Shown here piece by piece: positions 41,399-50,647 of a stretch of 64,000 bases of DNA. The notes below the pieces were generated by a model. The model was not told the DNA's origin and made no database searches. It worked only from the letters and a program-made list of their open reading frames with translations. A program made the position numbers and the translations under genes. Origin of the DNA: SHVO01 sp050250575. GTDB lineage: Bacteria > Pseudomonadota > Alphaproteobacteria > Rhodospirillales > Rhodospirillaceae. The stretch is taken from assembly GCA_050250575.1 (NCBI GenBank), contig JBFWOJ010000006.1, positions 1-64,000 on the forward strand. Reading direction: 5' to 3'. Position 1 is the stretch's first letter. Each line of letters starts with the position of its first letter.

Positions 41399-43684
41399 AT
41401 GGCCTATTCATCTCGCCGGCCGCGGCCGGCAGCGCCTGCGGTGGCACTGCGCGCTTTTGCGTTCGCCACCACGCTCCTTGCCGGCTGGACTGCGCCTGCG
41501 GCCGAAGCTTCCTTCGGCGAGCTGGAAGAAATCGTCGTCACCGCGCTCAAGCGCGAGACGCTGCTGAGCGCAACTCCGCTCGCCGTCACCGCACTGAGCG
41601 GACGTTTCCTCGAAGAGATCGCCGCCGGGGACTTCAACGATTATTTCCGGCGCGTTCCGGGCCTCGCCACCGTCGACCGCGGGTCGGGTGCAAAACGCTA
41701 TCTGATCCGCGGCGTGAGCACGATTGAAACCGGCCAGTCGCAGGCGACCGTCGCCCAGTATCTGGACGAAGTGCCGATCACCGACAACTTCGACCGCCAG
41801 CCGGACCCGCGTCTGGCGGACGTCGAGCGGGTCGAAGTCTTGCGCGGTCCCCAGGGCACGCTGTTCGGCGCCCGCTCGATGGCCGGAACGGTGCGCACCA
41901 TCACGCGCAAGCCGGAGTTGGGCGCGTTCGGCGGCCGCGCCGCGATGACTGTCTCGCACACGCGCTACGGCGACCTGAATACATCGGCCGAAGCCTCGCT
42001 CAATGTGCCGGCGGGCGAGACGCTCGCGCTGCGCGGGGTCGTGTACTACACGTTCAGCGACGGATACGTGGATAACGCGTTCCCGGGCGGGCGGTTCGCC
42101 GCGACGCCCGGCCAGGTGCCGCCCGGAGTTCCGGTTCCGCCTCCGGTGACCTTGGCCGCGGTAAATCAGCCCAACTTCAATTCGCTCGAAAGCCAAGGCG
42201 GACGGCTGGCCATGCGCTGGCAGCCGACGGACAGGACGACCCTCGACCTCATGGGCCTCGCCCAGAAAAACCAGGTCGCGGCGCCGCCGTTCTACGGCGT
42301 CACCGAGACCGGCGACGGCGCGGCCGGCCCCAAGATCTCGCTGTCCACCGGGCGCAGCAACCGCGACATCCTCAACCTCGCGGCACTGACGCTGACGCAA
42401 GACCTGGACTGGGCGCAGGTGACGGCGGTGGGATCTTATGCGGAGCGCGATAATTTCTCCGCTTCCGGCGCGCAGCTCGCAGGCCCCCTTGGCTCGCCGG
42501 CCTTGGGCGGGACGCAGAGCAGCGGCGCGACGACGTCGAACTGGACGGGCGAAGTCCGCGCGGCCTCGGCCAGCGAAGGGCCGCTGCAGTGGATCGTCGG
42601 TGTATACGGCTTCGAGCAAAGGCGCACGGGGGAATCGCTGATGCAAATCGGCTTCGGCGCCGTGACGGTGTCGGATCAATTGTTCAAGAGCGCCACGAAG
42701 GAATACGCCGGCTTCGGCGAGCTCTCGTACGAATTCGCCGACGCGTTCACGGCGACTGCGGGCGTGCGCTATTCCAGTTACGAGAACCGGCTGAACCGTT
42801 TCTACATCGTACCGCCTCCCGGCACGCCGGCCGGCGCGGAAGCCAACCCGCCGTTCTTCGAAGAGAACAACACCACCCTGAAGTTCCAGGTGAGCTACGC
42901 GCCTTCTGACGACCTGTTGACCTATGTGCTGGCGTCACAAGGTTTTCGTCCCGGCGGGTTCAATCCGAATTCCCAGCCCGGATTCAACAATGTGCCGCGC
43001 ACCTTCGAAAGCGATTCCTTGTGGAACTACGAGCTCGGCGTGAAGGCGACCGTGATGGAGCGCCTGCGCGTCAACGGCGCTCTCTACCGCATCGATTGGA
43101 AGGACATGCAGGTGCAGGGCTTCACACCCTCGCCGACCGGTCCCAATGTGCTGGTCTATGCGACCAACGCCAGCGGCTCGCGCATCGTCGGGCTGGAACT
43201 GGAAGCGTCCATGCCGGTGACGGACCGGCTTTCGCTCGATCTCTCGTTCAACCACTTCTTTCAGAATGAGCTTTCGCAAAACGCTCCAGTGAATCCAAAC
43301 GGCCTTGCACCGACGAAGGGCGATCCACTTTCCTTCAACCCGATCACCTCCTTCAATGCCGGCGCCGAGTATCGCGCACCGGTGATGGGCCTGGAGAGCT
43401 TTGTCCGCGCGGATTGGTCCTATGCCGGGCGGCGCTTCACGGGCTTCCGCTCGACATTGCAGACCGGGGCGCTCAATCCGCTTTTCAATCGCCTGCCGCC
43501 CTACCATCTCGTCAGCTTGCGCGCCGGCGTTGCGGACGGACCGTGGCGTGTGCAGCTTTCGATCGAGAATCTTACCGATGCCCGGCCGGTCCTCGTGCAG
43601 GAGAACAACCAGCAGGGCATCGCCTCGACCCGGGTGACGGCGCGCCCGCGCACCGTCGGGCTCAACGTCAGCGTGGCTTACTAG
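41399..43684 (+). CDS. TonB-dependent receptor
   Basis: 761 residues, outer-membrane 22-strand receptor. Signal sequence (MAYSSRRPRPAAPAVALRAF ... ), then a plug domain with the usual start ELEEIVVTALKRETLLSATP and LADVERVEVLRGPQGTLFGA, a beta-barrel with many aromatic-ended strands and a C-terminal Tyr-rich last strand (VGLNVSVAY). The N-terminal TonB-box-like region EEIVVTA is typical of the Caulobacterales/Sphingomonadales class for carbohydrates or siderophores. Substrate not determinable. ATG 41399 is preferred over TTG 41381. MAPEG gene follows 10 bp later. Confidence 0.9.
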   Translation: MAYSSRRPRPAAPAVALRAFAFATTLLAGWTAPAAEASFGELEEIVVTALKRETLLSATPLAVTALSGRFLEEIAAGDFNDYFRRVPGLATVDRGSGAKRYLIRGVSTIETGQSQATVAQYLDEVPITDNFDRQPDPRLADVERVEVLRGPQGTLFGARSMAGTVRTITRKPELGAFGGRAAMTVSHTRYGDLNTSAEASLNVPAGETLALRGVVYYTFSDGYVDNAFPGGRFAATPGQVPPGVPVPPPVTLAAVNQPNFNSLESQGGRLAMRWQPTDRTTLDLMGLAQKNQVAAPPFYGVTETGDGAAGPKISLSTGRSNRDILNLAALTLTQDLDWAQVTAVGSYAERDNFSASGAQLAGPLGSPALGGTQSSGATTSNWTGEVRAASASEGPLQWIVGVYGFEQRRTGESLMQIGFGAVTVSDQLFKSATKEYAGFGELSYEFADAFTATAGVRYSSYENRLNRFYIVPPPGTPAGAEANPPFFEENNTTLKFQVSYAPSDDLLTYVLASQGFRPGGFNPNSQPGFNNVPRTFESDSLWNYELGVKATVMERLRVNGALYRIDWKDMQVQGFTPSPTGPNVLVYATNASGSRIVGLELEASMPVTDRLSLDLSFNHFFQNELSQNAPVNPNGLAPTKGDPLSFNPITSFNAGAEYRAPVMGLESFVRADWSYAGRRFTGFRSTLQTGALNPLFNRLPPYHLVSLRAGVADGPWRVQLSIENLTDARPVLVQENNQQGIASTRVTARPRTVGLNVSVAY

Positions 43685-43694
43685 GGAGCGGACC

Positions 43695-44114
43695 ATGAGC
43701 ACAGCGATGCTGGGACCGGTCATCGCGCTGGTGCTGTGGTCATTCGTGATGTGGGCGTGGCTGTATGCCGCGCGCATCCCGGCGATCGTCAAAAATAGAC
43801 TCGTCCTCGGCCCGGCGACAACCAAGGCGGAGCTGAACGCCCAGCTGCCGGCCTCCGTCCGCTGGAAAGCGGACAACTACAATCACCTGATGGAACAGCC
43901 GACGCTGTTCTATGCGGTCGCTTTGGCACTCGCCGTCGTCGGCGCTCATGACGAGATCAACGTGATGCTCGCCTGGGCTTACGTCGCCCTTCGCGTGGCG
44001 CACAGCCTGGTGCAGGCGCTCGTGAATATCGTGATGCTGCGCTTTGCGGTCTTTATGGCCGCCTCGATCGTTCTCCTCGCCCTCGCGGTGCGTGCGGCGG
44101 CGGCTGTGCTTTAA
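43695..44114 (+). CDS. MAPEG-family membrane protein
   Basis: 139 residues with four hydrophobic segments (about 5-25, 60-85, 92-110, 118-137) and the family motif NHLMEQPTLFYAVALAL plus YVALRVAHSLVQALVN. MAPEG proteins include glutathione transferases/peroxidases and transporters-associated proteins; the bacterial role is mostly unknown. GGGAGCGG upstream of ATG 43695; probably co-transcribed with the TonB receptor. Confidence 0.85.
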   Translation: MSTAMLGPVIALVLWSFVMWAWLYAARIPAIVKNRLVLGPATTKAELNAQLPASVRWKADNYNHLMEQPTLFYAVALALAVVGAHDEINVMLAWAYVALRVAHSLVQALVNIVMLRFAVFMAASIVLLALAVRAAAAVL

Positions 44115-44597
44115 AACAACGGTCGGCGTATCACGTCGGCCGTGTAACATTTCGTCCATGCGGCGGATTCCGTGCAGCAGAAACCCGATTCCGCAAGAGG
44201 CGCAACGCGTTGGCCGCCGCATAAACCGTGCGGCAGCCGTGCGGCAGATTGCTGCAGATTCTCGCCGTCAGCGCCGCCGGCAGGGCAGTATTGCGCCAGA
44301 CCTCTCGGCCCGCTGCATTCGGGACATCGGTACACGACCGCGCGACAGGACGCGACCGGCGCGACATCTTCATCATCAAGAAAAGGCACGCCCTGATCTC
44401 TTATCCTACGGCCGTCACCCGGCTCGGTACATGTACCGGGGAGAGAACCGTGGCCGGCCCAACCGGCCATGGCGCGCAGGACGCCGAACCCCTCGGACTC
44501 GGCTGTAAAAGCATGTCACGCTGCCCCATTATGGGAACAATGTCAAGTAAAACGGGACGTCGGTTCGGCCGGACGGCGTGGTATCCGCAGGCCGCGC
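44115..44597. other. 483-bp gap with 14-bp palindrome
   Basis: Between the MAPEG and patatin genes (convergent). No reading frame has coding character: all the longer ones are Arg/Pro-rich and share the same DNA in different frames. A perfect palindrome CGGTACATGTACCG lies at 44425-44438. The cysteine/arginine-rich frames may be remnants of a decayed gene. Confidence 0.4.
44425..44438. promoter_or_regulatory. Perfect 14-bp palindrome CGGTACATGTACCG
   Basis: Self-complementary 14-mer in the gap between convergent genes. Could be a protein-binding site or a hairpin; no gene begins nearby, so its role is unclear. Confidence 0.3.
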
Positions 44598-45647
44598 TCA
44601 AATATACGTCTTCACCAGATCGAGCGTGGTCTCGCGCTCGATGTGATCGAAATGATCGGCGAGCCACTTTTCGGTGGTCGAGACGCCGAGATCGTAGAGA
44701 TAGGTGAGGAAATCCCAGTCGGCGTTGAATTTCGACGACGCGCCGAGATGGCTCATCTCCTCCTCGGCCACGATCATGTGGAAATTCACCTTGTGGAAGG
44801 GCGTGTCGTGCAGCTTGCCCTCCTCGATCAGCTTCGAGATGGTCGCGATGCCGCTCATCTCGCGCGCCAGCGTCGCGTTGAAGCTGATTTCGTTGATGCG
44901 GTTCAGGATCTCGCGCGACGTGGCCGGCACCTCGGGCCGGTTCATGGGATTGATCTGAACGATCACCACGTCCTTGGAGACGCATTCATGAATCAGCGGT
45001 GAGATCGGCGGGTTGGCGAGATAACCGCCGTCCCAATAATGCTCGCCCTGGAACTCGACCGCGCGGAAGGTGAGCGGCAGGCAGGCCGAGGCCAGCAGAC
45101 ATTCGACATGCATCTCTTGGGTGGTGAAGACACGGAGCTTGCAGGTGCGCACGTTGGTCGCCGCGACAAACAGCTTGATCTCCTTGCGTTTGCGCAAGGC
45201 GGCGAAATCCACTTGTTCGCTGAGGATCTCGCGCAGCGGATTGTAATCCATCGGGTTGAGCTGATAGGGCGAGAACATGCGGCTCATGGCGTCGGCCATC
45301 ATGAAGGCCGGCGACTGATCGACGTTCCAGCGGTCGGCGCCCGCAGGCTGGAACCAGCGCATGAACGCCTCACCCGGGGCCTTGGTCGTGTGCCGGCTGA
45401 TCGCGCGCCAGAAGGCCGCGAGCGCGTCACACGCGCCCTTGCGTCCGCCCTTGATGAAGCCGTGGGCGAAGACGGTGGCGTTGATGGCTCCGGCGCTGGT
45501 GCCGGAAAGGCCGTCGATGAAAATGCGTTTGTCGCGGATCAGGCGGTCGAGCACGCCCCAGGTGAAGGCGCCGTGCGCGCCGCCGCCCTGCAGCGCGAGA
45601 TTGAGCCGTTTGCGCGCTCCGTTCCTGCTCTTCGTTTCGCCCGCCAC
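44598..45647 (-). CDS. Patatin-like phospholipase
   Basis: 349 residues. Oxyanion motif QGGGAHGAF (GGGxxG), nucleophile Ser51 in GLSGTSAGAIN, and catalytic Asp in YWDGGYLANPP, the Ser-Asp dyad of patatins. Likely hydrolyses membrane lipids or lipid esters in the cytoplasm; no signal peptide is seen. It follows the nitrilase stop by 13 bp and is transcribed with it. Confidence 0.92.
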   Translation of the reverse strand: MAGETKSRNGARKRLNLALQGGGAHGAFTWGVLDRLIRDKRIFIDGLSGTSAGAINATVFAHGFIKGGRKGACDALAAFWRAISRHTTKAPGEAFMRWFQPAGADRWNVDQSPAFMMADAMSRMFSPYQLNPMDYNPLREILSEQVDFAALRKRKEIKLFVAATNVRTCKLRVFTTQEMHVECLLASACLPLTFRAVEFQGEHYWDGGYLANPPISPLIHECVSKDVVIVQINPMNRPEVPATSREILNRINEISFNATLAREMSGIATISKLIEEGKLHDTPFHKVNFHMIVAEEEMSHLGASSKFNADWDFLTYLYDLGVSTTEKWLADHFDHIERETTLDLVKTYI

Positions 45648-45660
45648 GGCGCTCCCCGTT

Positions 45661-46602
45661 TTATGCCTTGGTCACCACCGGGCTTTGCACGGACTCGTTG
45701 ACCACGAGCTGGAAAATGTCGGGCCGGGCGTAGTGACCGACCACGTCGAAATCGTATTTACCGCGGGCGGTGTCGGCGAGATCGAGCTCGGCGACCTCGA
45801 TGCCTTCGCGGTCGAAGAACGGCGGCACGATCACCTTCCCGAGCGTGCCGACGATGCAGGAGCCGCCGCGCATCAGCACCTTCTCCTCATTGCCGTCGCG
45901 CCGGGCGGAGTGGCCGGGCGGGAAGGCCGCGGACGTGAGATATTGGCAGGCGGAGATCACGAAGCAGCGCCCTTCGAGGGCGATCATCTGCATGCTGGGA
46001 AGCCAGGTATCGCGGTCGTCGGCGGTCGGCGCGCAGTAGATCTGGATGCCTTTCGCGTACATGGCCGTGCGCATGAGGGGCATATAGTTCTCCCAGCAGA
46101 TCACGGTGCCGATCTTACCCAACGGTGTGTCGATCACAGGGAGGGTCGAGCCGTCGCCGAAGCCCCAGACGATGCGTTCCATCGCCGTCGGCATGACCTT
46201 GCGATGTTTGGCGGCAAGGCTGCCGTCGGGCGCGAAGGTCAGCGCCGTGCAATAGAGGGTGCCGCCGGCGCGTTCGGTAATGCCGACGACGAGGTGGATC
46301 TTGTTGGCGCGCGCCGCCGCGGCGATGCGGTCGCATTCGGGGCCTGGCACTTCGATCGCGCCGTTGTAGTACTCCAGGAACTCGTCGCGCCCCTGCGGCG
46401 TCCGTCCCCCGACGCGGGCGCCGAAGTCCATGCTCTTGGGATAACCGCCGACGAAGGCTTCCGGGAAGAGAACGAGGTTCGCGCCCTTGCCGGCCGCGTC
46501 CGCGGCCAAATCCCCGAGCTTGTCCAGCGTTCGCCTGGTGTCGAAGAGAATCGAGCCGGCTTGAACCACGGCAGCTTTGAAAGGTCTCATCGGCGTCGGC
46601 AT
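45661..46602 (-). CDS. Nitrilase-superfamily carbon-nitrogen hydrolase
   Basis: 313 residues with the complete catalytic set: Glu48 (LFPEAFVGGYPK), Lys135 (AKHRKVMPTAMER) and Cys169 (GTVICWENYMPL). The blocks PTAMERIVWGFGDGS and HGWVD-free C-terminus match branch 1 nitrilases, which convert nitriles to carboxylic acids and ammonia. An amidase activity is possible. It forms a two-gene unit with the patatin gene. A bacterial nitrilase plus lipase is an unusual pairing. Confidence 0.92.
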   Translation of the reverse strand: MPTPMRPFKAAVVQAGSILFDTRRTLDKLGDLAADAAGKGANLVLFPEAFVGGYPKSMDFGARVGGRTPQGRDEFLEYYNGAIEVPGPECDRIAAAARANKIHLVVGITERAGGTLYCTALTFAPDGSLAAKHRKVMPTAMERIVWGFGDGSTLPVIDTPLGKIGTVICWENYMPLMRTAMYAKGIQIYCAPTADDRDTWLPSMQMIALEGRCFVISACQYLTSAAFPPGHSARRDGNEEKVLMRGGSCIVGTLGKVIVPPFFDREGIEVAELDLADTARGKYDFDVVGHYARPDIFQLVVNESVQSPVVTKA

Positions 46603-46701
46603 GGGAATTCCCCCGCTGCGGCTTGGGCCCTCAAACTTTGGTACCCTGGAGTGTGTGGGATAGCGGCCACGGTTGTATAGCCCGATGTCGCGTTCCCCCG
46701 C

Positions 46702-46983
46702 CTAGGACGCCGATCCGGTGGGGCTGATCAGTTCGGCGTTGAGCAGAGCGATGATGCGGCGCAGGGCTTCTTTTTCCACATGGCCCTGTGCCGCATAGGC
46801 CTTGGCCGCTTCGCGCGCGACGTCGGCCAAAAGGATGCCCCACGCGCCGGGATCGTCCCAGGTCGTACGGATGACGAAGTGCTGCTCGGTATTCGGTTCG
46901 GCCCACACCCGCATGACCTCGAAGGCCGTCGGGCTCTTGGCGACGGCGGGCGGCGGCATTTCACCCGTGGCGGGCTCGGACAT
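46702..46983 (-). CDS. DUF5076 domain-containing protein
   Basis: 93 residues: MSEPATGEMPPPAVAKSPTA, VMRVWAEPNTEQHFVIRTTW, DDPGAWGILLADVAREAAKAY, ending LLNAELISPTGSAS. The pattern of a beta strand, D-P-G-A-W-G-I-L-L-A-D and a helix is typical of DUF5076, a small family common in alphaproteobacteria with unknown role. AGGAGA upstream of ATG 46983. Confidence 0.75.
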   Translation of the reverse strand: MSEPATGEMPPPAVAKSPTAFEVMRVWAEPNTEQHFVIRTTWDDPGAWGILLADVAREAAKAYAAQGHVEKEALRRIIALLNAELISPTGSAS

Positions 46984-47041
46984 GATTTTCTCCTGCAAAT
47001 GTCGCGAAACTTGTCCTGCGCATATGAGCACCGTGATCCGC

Positions 47042-47079
47042 AAAACAAAACCGCCGGATCCTGTTCGGACCCGGCGGTT
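47042..47079 (-). terminator. Terminator of the petABC operon
   Basis: On the minus strand AACCGCCGG (from 47079) pairs with CCGGCGGTT (to 47049), with a further GTCC/GGAT pairing inside, followed by a TTGTTTTG tail. It lies about 25-60 bp after the petC stop at 47103. Confidence 0.8.
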
Positions 47080-47102
47080 CGTCGTTCACGCGTCGCTGGC
47101 TC

Positions 47103-47861
47103 TCAGTGATTTTCGAGCCGTGCCCAGAGGCGCTTCTTGTAGAGGAACGCGAGCACGGTGAAGAGCAGCGCGAACAGCATCACGCGGATGCCGGTGGCGT
47201 GGCGGATCTCCTGCTTGGGCTCGGCGGCCCAGTGCAGGAATGCCGTCACGTCCGCCGAGATCTGCTGGGCGGTGGCCTTGGTGCCGTCCGCATAGACCAC
47301 GCGATCGTCGGTGATCTGCTGCGGCATGGCGATCTGATGGCCGGGGAAATAGGCGTTGTAGCTCATGCCCGGCTGCAGCTCGAAACCCGGCGGCGGGTCG
47401 GTATAGCCCAGCATCAGGCTATAGACGTAGTCGGGACCGTCCATGCGCGCCTTGGTCATCAGCGACAGATCCGGCGGCAGCGCGCCGCCGTTGGCGGCCC
47501 GCGCCAGATTGTCGTTGGCGAAGACCTTCGGGAAGCGGTCCGAAGGGCGCGCCGGACGCTGGAACATGTCGCCATTCTCGTCCGGACCATCCGTGACCTG
47601 ATACTCGGCGGCGATGACCTTCACCTGGTCTTCGCTGTAGCCAATCTCCTGCAGGTTACGGAACGACAGGTAGTTGATCGAGTGACAGGCGGCGCAGACT
47701 TCCTTGTAGACCTGGAAGCCGCGCTGGACCTGCTGCTTGTCGAACTTGCCGAGTACGCCGTTGAACGACCAGTCGTGCTCCATGTTCTTGATGCTCTCGG
47801 CCGCCGTGGCGGGAGCGGAGAGGGCGAACGCCGCTGCGGCGGCCAATAGGAACTTTCTCAT
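47103..47861 (-). CDS. petC: Cytochrome c1
   Basis: 252 residues, membrane-anchored heme protein of the bc1 complex passing electrons from Rieske to cytochrome c2. Signal peptide (LLAAAAAFALSAPATA), heme motif CAACH at 56-60, the family blocks NYLSFRNLQEIGY, DLSLMTKARMDGPDYVYSLM, MSYNAYFPGHQIAMP (with the axial Met) and a C-terminal membrane anchor (VMLFALLFTVLAFLYKKRLW). Last gene of petABC. Confidence 0.97.
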   Translation of the reverse strand: MRKFLLAAAAAFALSAPATAAESIKNMEHDWSFNGVLGKFDKQQVQRGFQVYKEVCAACHSINYLSFRNLQEIGYSEDQVKVIAAEYQVTDGPDENGDMFQRPARPSDRFPKVFANDNLARAANGGALPPDLSLMTKARMDGPDYVYSLMLGYTDPPPGFELQPGMSYNAYFPGHQIAMPQQITDDRVVYADGTKATAQQISADVTAFLHWAAEPKQEIRHATGIRVMLFALLFTVLAFLYKKRLWARLENH

Positions 47862-47865
47862 GGCG

Positions 47866-49083
47866 CTACTCCGCAGGCTTCAGAACAGGTTGGCTGATAC
47901 TCGCCGGCAGAGGCTTCGGCGTCTCGATCCACGACAGGACCGGCAGGATCACCAGGAAGTGGGCGAAGTACCAGATCGTGGCCGCGAGACCGAGCGGCAC
48001 CCAGATGCCTTCCGGCACCTGCGCCCCCACGACGCCGAGCACGAAGACGTCGAGAACGAAGATCCAGAAGAACACGCGGAACAGCGGCCGGAAGGACGCC
48101 GAGCGCACCGGATGGCGGTCGAGCCACGGCAGCACGAACAGGATCAAGATCGAGCCGAACATCAGCACGATGCCGAGCAGCTTGTTCGGCACCGCGCGCA
48201 GGATCGCGTAGAACGGCAGGTAATACCATTCCGGCACGATATGCGGCGGCGTGACCAGCGGGTTGGCCGGGATGTAGTTGTCCGGATGCCCCATGGCGTT
48301 CGGGGCCCAGAACACGACGGCGAAATACACCAGCAAGAACACGCCGAGGCCGAACACGTCCTTCGCCACGTAGTACGGGAAGAACGGGATCTTGTCGGCG
48401 GGCGCGGCGTCGATGCCGAGCGGATTGTTCGAGCCCGGGATGTGCAGCGCCCAGATGTGCAGGAACACCACGCCGACGATCACGAACGGCAGGAGGTAGT
48501 GCAGCGAGAAGAAACGGTTGAGCGTCGGATTGTCGACGCCGAAGCCGCCCCACAACAAGGTGGTGATGGCGTCGCCGACGCCCGGGATCGCGGTGAAGAA
48601 GTTGGTGATGACCGTCGCGCCCCAATAGCTCATCTGGCCCCACGGCAGCACGTAACCCATGAAGGCGGTCGCCATCATCAGGAGATAGATGATGATGCCC
48701 ATCCACCACAGCACTTCGCGCGGCGGCTTATAGGAGCCGTAGTAGAGGCCGCGGAAGATGTGGATGTAGACGACGATGAAGAAGAAGGACGCGCCGTTGG
48801 CGTGCATGTAGCGGATCAGCCAGCCGTAGTTCACATCGCGCATGATGTGTTCGACGCTGCTGAACGCGAGCGTCACGTGCGGCGTATAGTTCATCGCCAG
48901 GAAAATGCCGGTGATGATCATGGTCACCAGCATGAACAGGGCGAGCGAGCCGAAATTCCACCAGTAGTTCAGGTTCTTCGGCGCGGGATACTTGGAGCCC
49001 AGCGAGTGGTCGAGCCAGCTGCCGATCGGCAGACGCTGCTCGTGCCATTCCCAGGCTTTCATCAGACGGCTTTTGTCGGTCAT
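47866..49083 (-). CDS. petB: Cytochrome b of the bc1 complex
   Basis: 405 residues with eight membrane helices and the quinone-binding/heme blocks: YWWNFGSLALFMLVTMIITG, LPWGQMSYWGATVITNF, HYLLPFVIVGVVFLHIWALH (heme-ligand His) and PEWYYLPFYAILRAVPNK (the PEWY Qo-site motif). It is the ubiquinol-oxidising subunit. Co-transcribed between petA and petC, with 4 bp to petC. Confidence 0.97.
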   Translation of the reverse strand: MTDKSRLMKAWEWHEQRLPIGSWLDHSLGSKYPAPKNLNYWWNFGSLALFMLVTMIITGIFLAMNYTPHVTLAFSSVEHIMRDVNYGWLIRYMHANGASFFFIVVYIHIFRGLYYGSYKPPREVLWWMGIIIYLLMMATAFMGYVLPWGQMSYWGATVITNFFTAIPGVGDAITTLLWGGFGVDNPTLNRFFSLHYLLPFVIVGVVFLHIWALHIPGSNNPLGIDAAPADKIPFFPYYVAKDVFGLGVFLLVYFAVVFWAPNAMGHPDNYIPANPLVTPPHIVPEWYYLPFYAILRAVPNKLLGIVLMFGSILILFVLPWLDRHPVRSASFRPLFRVFFWIFVLDVFVLGVVGAQVPEGIWVPLGLAATIWYFAHFLVILPVLSWIETPKPLPASISQPVLKPAE

Positions 49084-49097
49084 GTGTCAGTCCCCCT

Positions 49098-49649
49098 TTA
49101 GCCGATACGCACGGTGGTATCGTTGAGGTACTGATACGGCGGCACGCGCAAATTCAACGGCGCCGGGCCACGGCGGATGCGGCCCGAAGTATCGTAGTGC
49201 GAACCATGGCAGGGGCAGAACCAACCGCCGAAGTCGCCGCGCGGTTCGGTGGGCTTCATGCCTTGGGGAATGCAGCCGAAGTGCGTGCAAGACGCTTCAA
49301 GGATCAGGAACTCGGGCTTCTGGGCGCGAACGGCATCGGTCTGAGGATCGCGCAGGTCGGCGGAGTCATCCTTTTTCGCCTGCTCGATCTCCGCCGCGGT
49401 GCGGTGACGCACGAACACGGGTTTGCCGCGCCACACAACCGTGATGCCGGCGCCCTCGGGAATGCCCGAGACGTTGACTTCGGTCGTGGACATCGCGAGC
49501 GTATCGGCGGCCGGATTCATGCTGTGAATCAGGGGCCATACCATCATCGCCGTCCCCACGGCGCCAACGGCAATAGTCGAATGCAACAGAAAGTCGCGCC
49601 GGGTTTCCCCGCGCGGTGCGGCAGCATGAGCATGTGCCGTATTCGCCAT
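49098..49649 (-). CDS. petA: Rieske iron-sulfur protein (ubiquinol-cytochrome c reductase)
   Basis: 183 residues. Twin-arginine-like signal/anchor near the N-terminus (RRDFLLHSTIAVGAVGTAMM), 2Fe-2S ligands Cys121, His123 (CTHFGC) and Cys145, His148 (CPCHGSHYD), with the disulfide pair Cys126/Cys147. ATG 49649 preceded by AGGAAGGA. A longer frame from 49805 is not needed. First gene of the operon, with the 325-bp divergent region to trmL carrying the promoter. Confidence 0.97.
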   Translation of the reverse strand: MANTAHAHAAAPRGETRRDFLLHSTIAVGAVGTAMMVWPLIHSMNPAADTLAMSTTEVNVSGIPEGAGITVVWRGKPVFVRHRTAAEIEQAKKDDSADLRDPQTDAVRAQKPEFLILEASCTHFGCIPQGMKPTEPRGDFGGWFCPCHGSHYDTSGRIRRGPAPLNLRVPPYQYLNDTTVRIG

Positions 49650-49972
49650 GATGTATTTCCTTCCTAGACCCCCAACGGTCCCCTTCACCCGCGCCGTGCT
49701 GGCTCGTTCCCTTTCGGCGTTACGAGGGTCCGAAAAGGCCCGGCTCTCGGGTTGAACCATTGTTCCCCTCGTTGCTCCGGAACCGGCCCCAACCGGCGGA
49801 AGCACAAGGGTTTTCAGTGCCCGGGGTATAGAATAAAAAGCCCACCTTGAAAAGGCCCGTGGTTCGATGCCTGCCTTGCTGGATAACGGCTTGAATTGTC
49901 CACAAGAATCCTGGGTGCGCGGCAGGGCCGGAAGCCCCTTTTTCTGACCTCGCGGAGGCCGCGGAGACCTGA
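49650..49972. other. petABC / trmL divergent control region
   Basis: About 320 bp. Holds the petABC promoter on the minus strand and the trmL start on the plus strand. It includes a TTGTCCACA (49896-49904, DnaA-box-like) and an AT-rich run around 49827-49840 (TATAGAATAAAAAG). No clear -35/-10 pair or operator was found; the MarR-type palindrome at 9035 does not recur here. Confidence 0.45.
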
Positions 49973-50443
49973 ATGCGCCTTGCTCTCTATCAGCCCGATA
50001 TTCCGCAAAACACGGGCGCCATGATGCGCCTGGGCGCCTGTTTTCGGGTGCCGCTCGATGTCATCGAGCCGTGCGGTTTTCCGTTCGACGATAAGCGTCT
50101 GAAGCGCACCGCCATGGACTACGGCGGCGCCTGCGAGGTGAGACGCCATGCGTCGTGGGAGGCCTACCTGGCCGCGCGCGGGGAAACGGGCGGCCGGTTG
50201 GTTCTCCTGACGACGGCGGCGGCGACAACCTACACCGACTTCTCCTTCAGGCCTGGCGACAGCCTCCTTTTGGGCCGGGAAAGCCGGGGAGTCCCGGACG
50301 AAGTTCGGACGGCGGCGGAGGCGGCCGTCCGCATCCCGATTGCCGCCGAAATGCGCTCGCTGAACGTAACGACCGCGGCGGCTATCGTGCTCACCGAAGC
50401 GCTTCGACAGATCGGACTTTTTTCTGGAAAAACAACGCTTTAA
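49973..50443 (+). CDS. trmL: tRNA (cytidine(34)-2'-O)-methyltransferase
   Basis: 156 residues, SPOUT-class knot: MRLALYQPDIPQNTGAMMRL, LLLGRESRGVPDEV and MRSLNVTTAAAIVLTEAL (three SPOUT motifs). TrmL methylates the wobble ribose of tRNA-Leu. Size matches the family minimal enzyme. GGAG lies 8 bases before ATG 49973. Confidence 0.95.
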   Translation: MRLALYQPDIPQNTGAMMRLGACFRVPLDVIEPCGFPFDDKRLKRTAMDYGGACEVRRHASWEAYLAARGETGGRLVLLTTAAATTYTDFSFRPGDSLLLGRESRGVPDEVRTAAEAAVRIPIAAEMRSLNVTTAAAIVLTEALRQIGLFSGKTTL

Positions 50444-50647
50444 CACCCCGCTCCCGGCCGCTGCAACGGGGCGTTGTCCATGACAACAAATTCACAGCTC
50501 GACCATGGTCCTGTAAGAAGTGCCCGCCTAATATTAGCGGACCGTCAGCGTTTCGGACCTGTTCCCCTCAAGTCCGGGGCGGATGGACGAAGGACCTGGT
50601 ACCCCCCTCCAGAGTCCCATCGAGAAGCGGCTCCGTTCCCCTGCGGA

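Noticed and set aside
44111..44508. Several Arg/Pro-rich frames in the MAPEG-patatin gap
   Set aside because: Overlap each other in different frames and strands, without coding character.
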